DNA from: Bacteroidales bacterium
GTDB lineage: Bacteria > Bacteroidota > Bacteroidia > Bacteroidales > VadinHA17
NCBI GenBank assembly: GCA_031285575.1
Contig: JAITVX010000231.1
Location: 1-8,956 of the forward strand
DNA length: 8,956 nucleotides
Reading direction: 5' to 3'
Of the stretch, positions 1 to 6,558 are shown piece by piece. Position 1 is the first letter of the stretch. The number at the start of each line of letters is the position of its first letter. Made by a program: the position numbers and the translations under genes. Below the pieces are notes generated by a model. That model worked only from the letters and a program-made list of their open reading frames with translations. It searched no databases and had not been told where the DNA came from.

Positions 1-116
1 GGATGAAAACAGCGCTTCAACAAAAGTTGGAAAGGCATTTCGGATGAAAACAGCGTTCCAACAAAAGTTGGAAAGGCATTTCGGATGAAAACAGTGTTCC
101 AACAAAAGTTGGAAAG
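1..116. repeat. 41-bp tandem repeat, three copies, palindromic core
   Basis: Three head-to-tail units with a 41-bp period lie at 1-41, 42-82 and 83-116; the last loses identity after position 116. Each begins GGATGAAAACAG. Units 2 and 3 contain a perfect 7-bp stem with an AAAA loop, TTCCAAC-AAAA-GTTGGAA (56-73 and 97-114). Unit 1 differs at two bases in the left arm, which weakens its hairpin. Unit 3 has one further substitution (AGTG for AGCG). There are no variable spacers. The array reaches the left edge, so its true length is unknown. It ends 24 bp before the DUF6261 start codon. It may be a REP-like intergenic element or a 5' regulatory or transcript-end structure; the sequence alone does not decide. 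Confidence 0.9.
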
Positions 117-140
117 AAATATGTATAAAAACAACCTGAT

Positions 141-899
141 ATGATTGAAAAATTCAGATTCACAAACCTCCGCAACGCGGAATACTCGCAATATATGAAC
201 AGTGCGAGTAAAATTTTTGCACAACACAGCTTTGTTGTCGAAATCTTCGGAAGCCTTCTCGACATGTTTAATGCAAAGCTGAAAACAGCCGAAGCAGCAC
301 TGCTTGCCGAGCGTAAAAGCCTGAAAGTGCAGCAGAAAAACGAAGCCGACAGCTATCGCGACTGCCTGCACAGCAAACTGTTCGACTACATGAAGTCTGT
401 TCTTCACGACGTGCGCGACTGGCGCTATGCCAACGCCGTAGAAATAATGAACGTTATTAAGAGAGCCGGCAATCCGCGCAGCCTGCCCGAAAACGCCGAG
501 AGCGCCATGCTTGCGGCGCTGTGTGCCGACCTTGAGCCCCTGCGCGAAAAGCTGGAATATATCAATGCGCATACGTTTGTCGATGAACTTCGCGCGGCCA
601 ACCAGCGCTTCATAGCCATTGAAGAAGAATACCGCCAGATGCTTGCCGGCCAGGAACTCGACGCCCAGCACATGTCGATGAGCGCCCTGCGCCGGCAGAT
701 AACCCCGCTGTATCGCGCCATTGTTAACGCCATAAACGGCTACGCCGGCGTTCCCGACAAAAAGGAACAGTGCACCGCACTGACAGCCGAAATGAACGTA
801 CTCGTGGCACGCTACGAAGCCCTGCTAAACACGCGCACAGACAAAGACGCCGACAACACAACACCCGGCCCCGTTCCCAACCCGCCGCCACGGGGATAA
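141..899 (+). CDS. DUF6261 family protein
   Basis: A 252-aa soluble protein with no signal peptide or membrane segment. It resembles the DUF6261 family of uncharacterised Bacteroidota proteins: the N-terminus (residues 1-35, with FTNLRNAEYSQYM) leads into long charged, Ala/Glu/Leu-rich helices, probably a helical bundle with coiled-coil character. The last ~15 residues are a proline-rich tail (PGPVPNPPPRG), likely disordered. No catalytic motif is visible and the function is unknown. ATG at 141 is chosen because it begins the family-like N-terminus; an ATG at 121 is out of frame and hits a stop within 8 codons. No Shine-Dalgarno sequence is visible. Codon use is GC-rich, like amn and holA and unlike the next two genes. 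It stands alone, between the 41-bp repeat array and the AT-rich segment. The family assignment is from memory of the sequence pattern. Confidence 0.75.
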   Translation: MIEKFRFTNLRNAEYSQYMNSASKIFAQHSFVVEIFGSLLDMFNAKLKTAEAALLAERKSLKVQQKNEADSYRDCLHSKLFDYMKSVLHDVRDWRYANAVEIMNVIKRAGNPRSLPENAESAMLAALCADLEPLREKLEYINAHTFVDELRAANQRFIAIEEEYRQMLAGQELDAQHMSMSALRRQITPLYRAIVNAINGYAGVPDKKEQCTALTAEMNVLVARYEALLNTRTDKDADNTTPGPVPNPPPRG

Positions 900-971
900 C
901 CGGATGTGAACAGAGTATTGACGCATGTTTTCCCCATAAGATTCTGATAAAAAATAGTTTGTTTTGTTCTG

Positions 972-1023
972 TTTGTTCAAAACACTGTTGTATGTTTGCA
1001 TATTTTATATTGTTTTGAACAAA
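972..1023. repeat. 13-bp perfect inverted repeat around a promoter-like box
   Basis: The arms are TTTGTTCAAAACA (972-984) and TGTTTTGAACAAA (1011-1023), exact reverse complements separated by 26 bp. The spacer contains TATGTTTG. The structure lies 73 bp after the DUF6261 stop and 30 bp before the lipoprotein start. It could be a weak, AT-rich transcript-end hairpin, a binding site for a dimeric regulator, or a very short invertible promoter segment. No T-tract follows the right arm, which argues against a simple intrinsic terminator on the plus strand. Confidence 0.8.
991..998 (+). promoter_or_regulatory. candidate -7 box for the LRR lipoprotein gene
   Basis: TATGTTTG fits the Bacteroidota -7 consensus TAnnTTTG, about 55 bp before the start codon at 1054. 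No TTTG stands at the ideal 19-21 bp spacing upstream (the nearest are at 963-966 and 972-975), so this is tentative. It sits inside the loop of the inverted repeat at 972-1023. Confidence 0.4.
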
Positions 1024-1053
1024 AGATGTAAAAACCTCAAGATATTAAAGGAT

Positions 1054-1680
1054 ATGAAACATATATTCAAATTATTTACACTTTTTATAGCATTGTTATT
1101 ATTTCTTGTTTCAGGCATGACAGGTATGATGGGGTGTGCCAAAAAAGTAACGCCAGACACAGTATCCGATTCCTGTTCGATAATTGTTTCCGGAAGTCAA
1201 AATTCATCCTAGTCCGGTCTTCCCCTTTTCAGGTGGTGGCTGTATAGCGACGGGGTTCTTAGGATTAATGGAACGTCCATGCCTCCCTATAACACTCCGA
1301 TGATGAGTAACGGCGGAGGGAATGCCGGATACGAATATGCTCCATGGTATAATGAAGAATACAGAAATTCTATTACATCGGTAATCATTGAAGAAGGAAT
1401 ATCGAATATTGGCAAATATACTTTTTATCAATGCAATAATATCGTTTCAATCATTATTCCCGGCTCGATAACCGATATAAGCAGCGGAGCAACTTTTACA
1501 GGTTGTCGAAAAATTACAAAAATTATTAACCACAGAGCAATTCCCCAAACTATTGACAGCAGTGTATTTGAAGATATCGACAAATCCAACTGTACTCTGA
1601 TTGTTCCTGCCGGTTCTGAAAATGTATATGGCGCAGCCGAAGGATGGAAGGATTTTGTAGATATTAAGCCAATTCAATAA
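1054..1680 (+). pseudogene. BspA-type leucine-rich-repeat lipoprotein, interrupted by in-frame TAG
   Basis: Reading one frame from ATG 1054 to TAA 1678-1680 gives 208 codons with a single internal stop, TAG at 1210-1212 (codon 53). The first 52 residues form a lipoprotein signal: a Lys/His start, a Phe/Leu-rich core and a lipobox-like MMGC with Cys at residue 27, then AKKVTPDT. After the stop the same frame continues with WWLYSDGVLRINGT, the beta-rich lead-in common in these proteins. Then come LRR_5-type repeats (ITSVIIEEGISNIG, FYQCNNIVSIIIPGSITDI), and the usual ending CTLIVPAGSENVY...GWKDFVDI. Upstream signal and downstream domain clearly belong together. The 3' part alone, from ATG 1279, would lack an export signal. 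Family members are surface or secreted proteins, some linked to adhesion. ATG 1054 is preferred over an in-frame ATG at 964 because a short AAAGG precedes it and the signal starts there. A sequencing error is possible. Confidence 0.8.
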
Positions 1681-1714
1681 AAGCAATATTACTCACTTAA
1701 TTATACTTAACATT

Positions 1715-3366
1715 ATGACAAGCAGAATTTTTAGCGAACAAAAGTACATTGAAGCAAGCAACAAAGCGCTTGACTTCATCAAGGAGCAAATGCGTACAGG
1801 ACATAATAATAGACTTCCTGTATCATACCTGGTACCTTTAACGATCCGTCATATGCAAACAGAATAGGTGCGATTAATGAGCGTTGCTGGATATATGATT
1901 CGGGGTTAGCTTTACTTGTTTTTACGACAAGTGAAGAATATGATATTTGTCAGCAGATAATGAACCGTCTGGAGTTTTTACAAGATAAAAATGATGGGAC
2001 ATTCGATTTTTCATACGATTTTAGTGACGGTCGATTAGGAGAGCCTTTAATCAGAACAGGTGCCATTGGCTGGCTGGTTTGGGGTATGTGCTATTATTTG
2101 CTAAAAAGCGGCAACAGGTCAAGTGCATATCTAAACATGGTTAGTAAGGCTGGCAGCTGGATACTTTCACAACAAGTAAAAAACGATACTAATCGTAACG
2201 GTTTACTTCAATTTGGTTATGGAAGATACGTTAATGGCGCTTATACCGATGCTCCTATTGACTGGTGTTCTACAGAGCATCAGTGCAGTGCATTGCAGGC
2301 ATTGCAAGGTGTTTATCTCTTAACCGGACAACATGAGTATGCTAATGCAGCCCAAGCTGTTAAGAATTGGCTGAACCCCAATTCTTCTCCAAATTTATAC
2401 GACAATGCAAACAATAGATATAAACAGGGATACGAAGATTACGAGTGGGCACTGGACTGTACAACATGGGCAGGAGCAACTGCATTGAATTTATTAAAAA
2501 ACAACACTGCTGCTGCTGCGTGTAGAAATACGGCTAATAGCATCTCTAATTTTCTTGTACAAAATAAAATAATTGAAAAAAGTACAGGTACAAACAATTA
2601 TAATCAAACTTATGAATTAAATCCAGGTACTTCAGTTGATGGTTTTAAGCCTTATAAAAATAGCGGTGGCTATATAGGAACACCAGAAATGGTTTGGACA
2701 GAAGGCACTCTCGGCTACGCTTACCTTTGTATGTTACTTGGTGAAAATGCAGAGGCAAAAAAATATGTGGATGAAGTAATTAAATTACAAAACTGTAATG
2801 CTTCAGGCGGAAGAAATATAAAAGGAATAATATACGCTTCTCAAACTTCTATCGATTTGGATTTTCATGTTTGGGAGAGTGTTGTTTCCAGTGCATGGCT
2901 ATATTTATTGGTTAAAAATCCCGAGGCTATTTTTCCCGGTTATCTTGTAAACTCACAGAAATCATTATCATTTACCATAAATCATGCTTTTTTTGAAAAA
3001 TGGAACTCTGGTAATTTTTTGCAAGGAGAGATTTATACAACAAACTATGTTGCAATTTCTATTGAAACCGATGATTCTCTAATCACACCATTACCCACTT
3101 TATACTATCCACAAAAGAACTTTGACTGCGAAACCTTTGCAATACCCGTAAGAGAGAATGTAAGTCATGTGAATTTAAGAATAACACACAATTACAGATA
3201 TCACAGATGGAAAACTATAGGTGGTACAATTACCGAAGAAACAAAGGATGTTATTTGTGTCAATTCTTTAAATTTAGATAATAACGGTCAAGTAACAGAC
3301 AATATAAATCTTCATGACGAACGTCAATCGAGCAGTTATATAAATTTTTCAATGTCCATTAATTAA
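1715..3366 (+). pseudogene. six-hairpin glycosidase-like protein, frameshifted near the N-terminus
   Basis: ATG 1715 opens frame 2 (MTSRIFSEQKYIEASNKALDF...) and meets a stop at 1865-1867. The homologous reading continues in frame 1 from about 1828 to TAA 3366. Restoring one C at 1828-1829 (TAC CCT) joins both halves as RLPVSYPGTFNDPSYANRIG and would give about 550 aa. The intact 3' open frame, from ATG 1960, is 468 aa. The central part shows repeated helical-hairpin motifs of an (alpha/alpha)6 toroid: WIYDSGLALLVF, GAIGWLVWGMCYYL, DWCSTEHQCSALQALQGVYL, WALDCTTWAG, EMVWTEGTLGYAYL. Acidic and aromatic residues line these motifs, as in six-hairpin glycosidases. The last ~150 residues look beta-rich. 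No signal peptide is visible, so a cytoplasmic protein is likely, though the N-terminus is the damaged part. Substrate and exact family are unknown. It starts 34 bp after the LRR gene, probably co-transcribed. Codon use is AT-rich. Read as intact it would be a truncated protein; a sequencing error in a C run cannot be excluded. Confidence 0.7.
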
Positions 3367-3389
3367 TCTAAACAAAAAATAGAAAATAG

Positions 3390-3425
3390 AAGCCCCCATA
3401 ATGTACATAAGCATTATGGGGGCTT
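3390..3425. terminator. strong GC-rich hairpin, transcription terminator
   Basis: A perfect 14-bp stem (AGCCCCCATAATG with CATTATGGGGGCT, plus a closing A-T pair) around an 8-base loop, 24 bp after the stop of the glycosidase-like gene. The plus-strand tail is only moderately T-rich (TTACTGTTTGTG). On the minus strand the stem is followed by a mixed T-rich tract (complement of 3367-3389), so it may work in both directions. It marks the right end of the AT-rich gene pair. Confidence 0.8.
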
Positions 3426-3701
3426 ACTGTTTGTGATTGTGAAAGAATAATATGTTTATTCTATTTTGTCGAGTAAATGCAGGAGAATCGCTATTCATGC
3501 AGGTTTGCATGAAAGACAATAGTCTTCTTCGGAAATTAATCAGTATGTCAATGTAAACGCAGTACTTAACACCGTCGCGAAACCGTGTTCTGCACGTGCG
3601 TGCAATAAAAATATTGGGGTAAACGATATGAAATATTATATTTGCAGGTCAACTTGTGGAAGCGAGTAATATTCGGTGTGTTTGCCATTAAATAAATTAT
3701 T
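3426..3701. other. intergenic spacer with small hairpins and no credible gene
   Basis: No supported gene. Three small inverted repeats lie close together: TTCATGCA-GGTT-TGCATGAA (3494-3513), AAGAC-AATA-GTCTT (3513-3526) and TGCACG-TG-CGTGCA (3591-3604). A 34-codon open frame (3452-3556) looks incidental. The right end carries the amn promoter. The density of short hairpins suggests a small structured RNA or an intergenic repeat remnant, but nothing recognisable. Confidence 0.5.
3614..3644 (+). promoter_or_regulatory. promoter for amn-holA
   Basis: TTG at 3614-3616, a 20-bp spacer, then TATATTTG at 3637-3644, close to the Bacteroidota TTTG-N19-21-TAnnTTTG pattern. Transcription would start near 3650, giving a leader of about 50 bases before amn. 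Confidence 0.65.
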
Positions 3702-4472
3702 ATGAAAACCAAAGAAGAAATAGTTACAAACTGGCTGCCGCGCTACACGGGTAAACCGTTAAGCGACTTTGGGAAATATTTTCTCCTCACCAACTTCGGC
3801 GCCTATGTCGAACTGTTTGCAAAATGGCACAACGTGCCGGTAGAAGGCAAGGATAAAAACATGCCGAGCGCCACCGCCAACGGAATTACCATCATAAACT
3901 TCGGCATGGGCAGCCCCAACGCAGCTACCGTTATGGATCTGCTCAGCGCAGCCGCCCCCGAAGCCGTACTGTTTCTCGGCAAGTGCGGCGGTTTGAAGAA
4001 GAAAAACAAGCTGGGCGACCTCATACTGCCAATAGCCGCCATACGCAGCGACGGAACATCCGACGACTATCGGCCCACCGAAGTTCCCGCACTGCCGGCA
4101 TTCATGCTGCAAAGCGCAGTGTCGGCAACCATAACCGGCCACAACCAGGAATACTGGACCGGAACCGTATATACAACCAACCGCCGCGTGTGGGAATACG
4201 ACGAACGGTTCAAGAAATACCTGATGAAAACCCGCGCAATGGCAATAGACATGGAAACGGCAACAATATTCACCGTAGGCTTTGCAAACGAAATACCTAC
4301 CGGAGCGCTGCTGCTCGTTTCAGACCAGCCCATGATATCGACAGGCATAAAAACCGAGGAAAGCGACCGGAAAGTAACAGGCGACTTCATCGACATGCAC
4401 CTGAAAATAGGCATCGCCTCGCTGAAAGAGATTGAAATGAACGGAATGTCGGTTAAACACCTCAGATTTTAA
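3702..4472 (+). CDS. amn: AMP nucleosidase
   Basis: A 256-aa protein of the nucleoside phosphorylase/hydrolase fold. It is predicted to hydrolyse AMP to adenine and ribose 5-phosphate in the cytoplasm, a route for purine salvage and control of the AMP pool. Motifs seen: GMGSPN (residues 68-73, phosphate/ribose side), GKCGGLKKKNKLGDL (93-107, the conserved Gly-rich loop), VYTTNRRVWEYDE (156-168), DMETATIF (183-190, with the ribose-binding Met-Glu) and SDQP (207-210, with the Asp that acts on the base). The length matches the short Bacteroidota form, which lacks the extra N-terminal domain of the E. coli enzyme. The start at 3702 begins the family-typical MKTKEEIV...WLPRYTG; no Shine-Dalgarno sequence is present. 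A promoter lies at 3614-3644. holA follows after 11 bp, so the two are probably one transcript. The family's close relatives include other purine nucleosidases, so AMP as substrate is by similarity. Confidence 0.92.
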   Translation: MKTKEEIVTNWLPRYTGKPLSDFGKYFLLTNFGAYVELFAKWHNVPVEGKDKNMPSATANGITIINFGMGSPNAATVMDLLSAAAPEAVLFLGKCGGLKKKNKLGDLILPIAAIRSDGTSDDYRPTEVPALPAFMLQSAVSATITGHNQEYWTGTVYTTNRRVWEYDERFKKYLMKTRAMAIDMETATIFTVGFANEIPTGALLLVSDQPMISTGIKTEESDRKVTGDFIDMHLKIGIASLKEIEMNGMSVKHLRF

Positions 4473-4483
4473 CATAACGTAAA

Positions 4484-5491
4484 ATGGCTGCAACCTTTGA
4501 AAACATAATGGCCGACATGAAGAAAGGCAACTTCCGTCCGGTTTACTTCCTGGCGGGCGAAGAACCGTACTACATCGACGTTATTTCAGACTATATAGAA
4601 CAGCACGCCCTCGCCGAAGCCGACAAGGCTTTTAACCAGACAGTAATTTACGGCGACAGCGCAACCGTATCGCTCGTTGCCGACTCGGCACGCCGCTATC
4701 CGATGATGGCAAACCGCCAGGTTATAATAGTGAAGGAAGCCCAGAACCTGAAAAAAATAGAAGAACTGGCCGCCTACTTCAGCAAACCCACAGTATCGAC
4801 AGTGCTTGTTTTCTGCTACAAATACAAAACGCCCGACAAGCGCACGTCGTTCTTTAAAACCCTCGATGCAAACGCTGTTTATTTCGAGTCGGCAAAGCTT
4901 TACGACAACCAGGTTCCGGCCTGGGTTGAACGTTACCTTATGGAAAAGGGCGCCCGCATAGAGCCGTCGGCCAACGCCATGCTTGCCGAATATCTCGGAA
5001 CCGACCTTCATAAAATTGCAAACGAACTCGACAAGCTTATAATTGCACTGCCCGACAGGAAACTGATCATTACCGGAGCGCTTGTAGAGAAATACATAGG
5101 CATAAGCAAAGATTACAATACCTTTGAGTTACAGAAAGCCATAGGCGAAAGAAATGTTGTGAAAGCCAACACAATTGCCTTTTACTTTGCCGGCAATCCC
5201 AAAGCCGGCCCGTTCAACCTCATCATTGCATCGCTGCTGAGCTTCTTCAGCAAACTGCTTGCATACCACTATCTGGGCGACAAATCGAAAGCAAACGTTG
5301 CTTCGGCCCTGAAGATACGCCCGTTTTTTGTGAGAGACTACGAAACAGCCGCAGCAAGATACAGCGCCGGCAAAACGGTAAACGTAATAAGCCTGCTGCG
5401 AACATACGACTTAAAGTCGAAAGGCTTCGACGACGCCGGCACCGACCCCGGCGAACTGCTGAAGGAAATGGTTTATAAAATACTGCACTGA
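4484..5491 (+). CDS. holA: DNA polymerase III subunit delta
   Basis: A 335-aa protein matching HolA, the clamp-loader subunit that opens the beta sliding clamp during replication. The N-terminus carries the typical RPVYFLAGEEPYYID (residues 18-32), where the AAA+ fold begins. As in other delta subunits there is no functional Walker A Lys/Thr, consistent with a subunit that does not hydrolyse ATP. The middle has the characteristic LGTDLHKIANELDKLI stretch and the YIGISKDYNTFELQKAI linker. The C-terminal helical collar domain ends in LLKEMVYKILH. Length is normal for the family. It begins 11 bp after amn with no Shine-Dalgarno sequence and is likely translated from the same message. Its stop lies 5 bp from the stop of the convergent yqgE, and no intrinsic terminator is visible between them. 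Confidence 0.95.
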   Translation: MAATFENIMADMKKGNFRPVYFLAGEEPYYIDVISDYIEQHALAEADKAFNQTVIYGDSATVSLVADSARRYPMMANRQVIIVKEAQNLKKIEELAAYFSKPTVSTVLVFCYKYKTPDKRTSFFKTLDANAVYFESAKLYDNQVPAWVERYLMEKGARIEPSANAMLAEYLGTDLHKIANELDKLIIALPDRKLIITGALVEKYIGISKDYNTFELQKAIGERNVVKANTIAFYFAGNPKAGPFNLIIASLLSFFSKLLAYHYLGDKSKANVASALKIRPFFVRDYETAAARYSAGKTVNVISLLRTYDLKSKGFDDAGTDPGELLKEMVYKILH

Positions 5492-5496
5492 AGGCG

Positions 5497-6087
5497 TCAG
5501 TTCATATTGGGTATTTTGGGAAAACCGGCCCATACATGGTATTTGGCATTCAAACTTTTGAGGGTGTGTTTCCACAAGTCGCTGCCGTAACCGTTCATCA
5601 CCATGTCATATTCGGCTGAAGCAGTAACCCACGAATTTTCATCAAGTTCCCTGTCAAGCTGCCCGGCCGACCATACGGAATATCCCATAAAAAATCTGAT
5701 TTGGCCTGTTGCCGCCTTACCGGTTTTTATTGCATGTTTTAATGCATCAATATCGCCACCCCAGAATATGCTGTTGCCAACCTCAACACTGTCGGGTATT
5801 ATTTTGCCCAGGCTGTGCAGGTAATGCAAAGTGCCAAGCGCCACCGGTCCGCCAATGCCAATAACAGCATCCCATTTACCGAATCCATTTATTACTTCAC
5901 ACACCGTTATGTCAAGTTTTTTATTCAAAATAAAACCTGTTGAGCCTTCTGGCGTATGCTCCGTTAAATAAACTATGCTGCGGTTAAAGAAAACATCGGG
6001 CATAAACGGCTCCGAGATAAGAATTTTCCCTTTTTCGGGTATCTTGTCTTCCGGAAGAATGGCAAATAAGTCCAAATCTGACTGCAT
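5497..6087 (-). CDS. yqgE: YqgE/AlgH family protein
   Basis: A 196-aa member of the YqgE/AlgH family (formerly DUF179). The biochemical role is not settled, and the old idea of a transcription regulator is poorly supported. Family motifs in order: KGKILISEPFMPDVFFNRSIVYLTEH (residues 19-44), GSTGFILNK (48-56), GGPVALGTLHYLHSLG (79-94), FWGGDIDALK (108-117), RFFMGYSVWSAGQLDREL (131-148) and a C-terminal tryptophan-containing end (YHVWAGFPKIP). The frame extends 16 codons upstream to an ATG at 6133-6135, but that start lies inside the terminator hairpin of the tRNA operon, and the family N-terminus lines up with MQSDLDLF. ATG at 6085-6087 is therefore chosen. No clear TAnnTTTG box is seen directly upstream, so read-through from the tRNA transcript is possible. 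Confidence 0.9.
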   Translation of the reverse strand: MQSDLDLFAILPEDKIPEKGKILISEPFMPDVFFNRSIVYLTEHTPEGSTGFILNKKLDITVCEVINGFGKWDAVIGIGGPVALGTLHYLHSLGKIIPDSVEVGNSIFWGGDIDALKHAIKTGKAATGQIRFFMGYSVWSAGQLDRELDENSWVTASAEYDMVMNGYGSDLWKHTLKSLNAKYHVWAGFPKIPNMN

Positions 6088-6120
6088 AATCGAAACCTTA
6101 GCACGGTTTTTTTCAGAAAT

Positions 6121-6161
6121 AAAAAACGCCAACAATTTTATTTATCAATTGATGGCGTTTT
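6121..6161 (-). terminator. Rho-independent terminator of the tRNA-Leu operon
   Basis: On the minus strand AAAACGCCA (6161-6153) pairs with TGGCGTTTT (6131-6123). One mismatch follows, then five more pairs (CAATT with AATTG) close a 9-base loop. The stem ends in a run of six T (6126-6121) followed by ATTTC. It lies 4 bp after the 3' end of tRNA-Leu(GAG). Confidence 0.85.
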
Positions 6162-6165
6162 ACTG

Positions 6166-6249
6166 TGCCCAGGACAAGACTCGAACTTGCACACCGTAAC
6201 CGGCACCAGCCCCTCAAGCTGGCGTGTCTACCAATTTCACCACCTGGGC
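6166..6249 (-). tRNA. tRNA-Leu (anticodon GAG)
   Basis: 84 nt. The acceptor stem GCCCAGG/CCTGGGC pairs fully, with discriminator A at 6166. The D region is TGGTGAAATTGGTAGACAC. The anticodon arm CCAGC-TTGAGGG-GCTGG has anticodon GAG at 6213-6215, reading CUC and CUU. The long variable arm (GCCG/CGGT) is the class II hallmark of Leu. The T arm is GCAAG-TTCGAGT-CTTGT with one G-T pair. The 3' CCA is not encoded (CAG follows the discriminator), so it must be added by tRNA nucleotidyltransferase. It is 9 bp downstream of tRNA-Leu(CAG). Confidence 0.95.
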
Positions 6250-6258
6250 GGGTGGATG

Positions 6259-6342
6259 TGCCCAGAACAGGACTCGAACCTGCACATCATTGCTGACACT
6301 AGTCCCTGAAACTAGCGCGTCTACCAATTTCGCCATCTGGGC
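6259..6342 (-). tRNA. tRNA-Leu (anticodon CAG)
   Basis: 84 nt. Acceptor stem GCCCAGA/TCTGGGC, discriminator A at 6259. The anticodon arm CTAGT-TTCAGGG-ACTAG has anticodon CAG at 6306-6308, reading CUG. It has a class II variable arm and a T arm GCAGG-TTCGAGT-CCTGT. CCA is not encoded (CAT follows). It shares its D region and T loop with the neighbouring GAG isoacceptor, which suggests an old tandem duplication followed by anticodon change. It is first in a two-tRNA transcript. Confidence 0.95.
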
Positions 6343-6428
6343 AATTTGAGGCTCAAAACCTGTTGCTATACGACACAATAGGCTGAAAAGACCAATGCAA
6401 TAAAAGAACATATCTTTTTTAACGGCTG

Positions 6429-6436
6429 CAAAAATA
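6429..6436 (-). promoter_or_regulatory. candidate -7 box for the tRNA-Leu pair
   Basis: On the minus strand TATTTTTG (complement of 6429-6436) fits TAnnTTTG, about 87 bp before the 5' end of tRNA-Leu(CAG). The expected -33 TTTG is not clear; the upstream sequence is a long AT tract (6437-6456). The leader would begin near 6420. Confidence 0.45.
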
Positions 6437-6558
6437 AATAAAAAATTTAAATTACCAGTTTTTTACATTAATTGTTTGTAAAAAATCAGGACAACCGGGC
6501 GAAGTTTATACTCCCAGGGCAGATTTCCTTCGTCATTGTGCATTGTCAGGAAGTGTAA

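Noticed and set aside
1..116. CRISPR array
   Set aside because: The units abut directly with no variable spacers, and no cas gene is present.
17..265. Minus-strand 82-aa ORF over the repeats
   Set aside because: It is a translation of the repeat array and of the antisense of the DUF6261 start; no family features.
425..733. Minus-strand 102-aa ORF
   Set aside because: Shadow of the DUF6261 gene in a GC-rich antisense frame.
770..1018. Plus-strand 82-aa ORF
   Set aside because: Overlaps the DUF6261 end out of frame and runs into the AT-rich spacer; no recognisable protein.
1210..1212. TAG recoding (pyrrolysine or suppressor) in the LRR gene
   Set aside because: TAG ends the DUF4294 gene at the expected place and no supporting genes are seen.
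1820..1845. Programmed -1 frameshift
   Set aside because: There is no slippery heptamer and no stable downstream structure; a lost C explains it more simply.
3452..3556. 34-codon ORF in the spacer
   Set aside because: Short, overlaps hairpins, no start signal and no recognisable motif.
3983..4435. 150-aa plus-strand ORF inside amn
   Set aside because: Arg/His-rich shadow frame of amn, which has strong family motifs.
6214..6411. Minus-strand 65-aa ORF over the tRNA genes
   Set aside because: It is a translation of tRNA sequence, a common false gene call.
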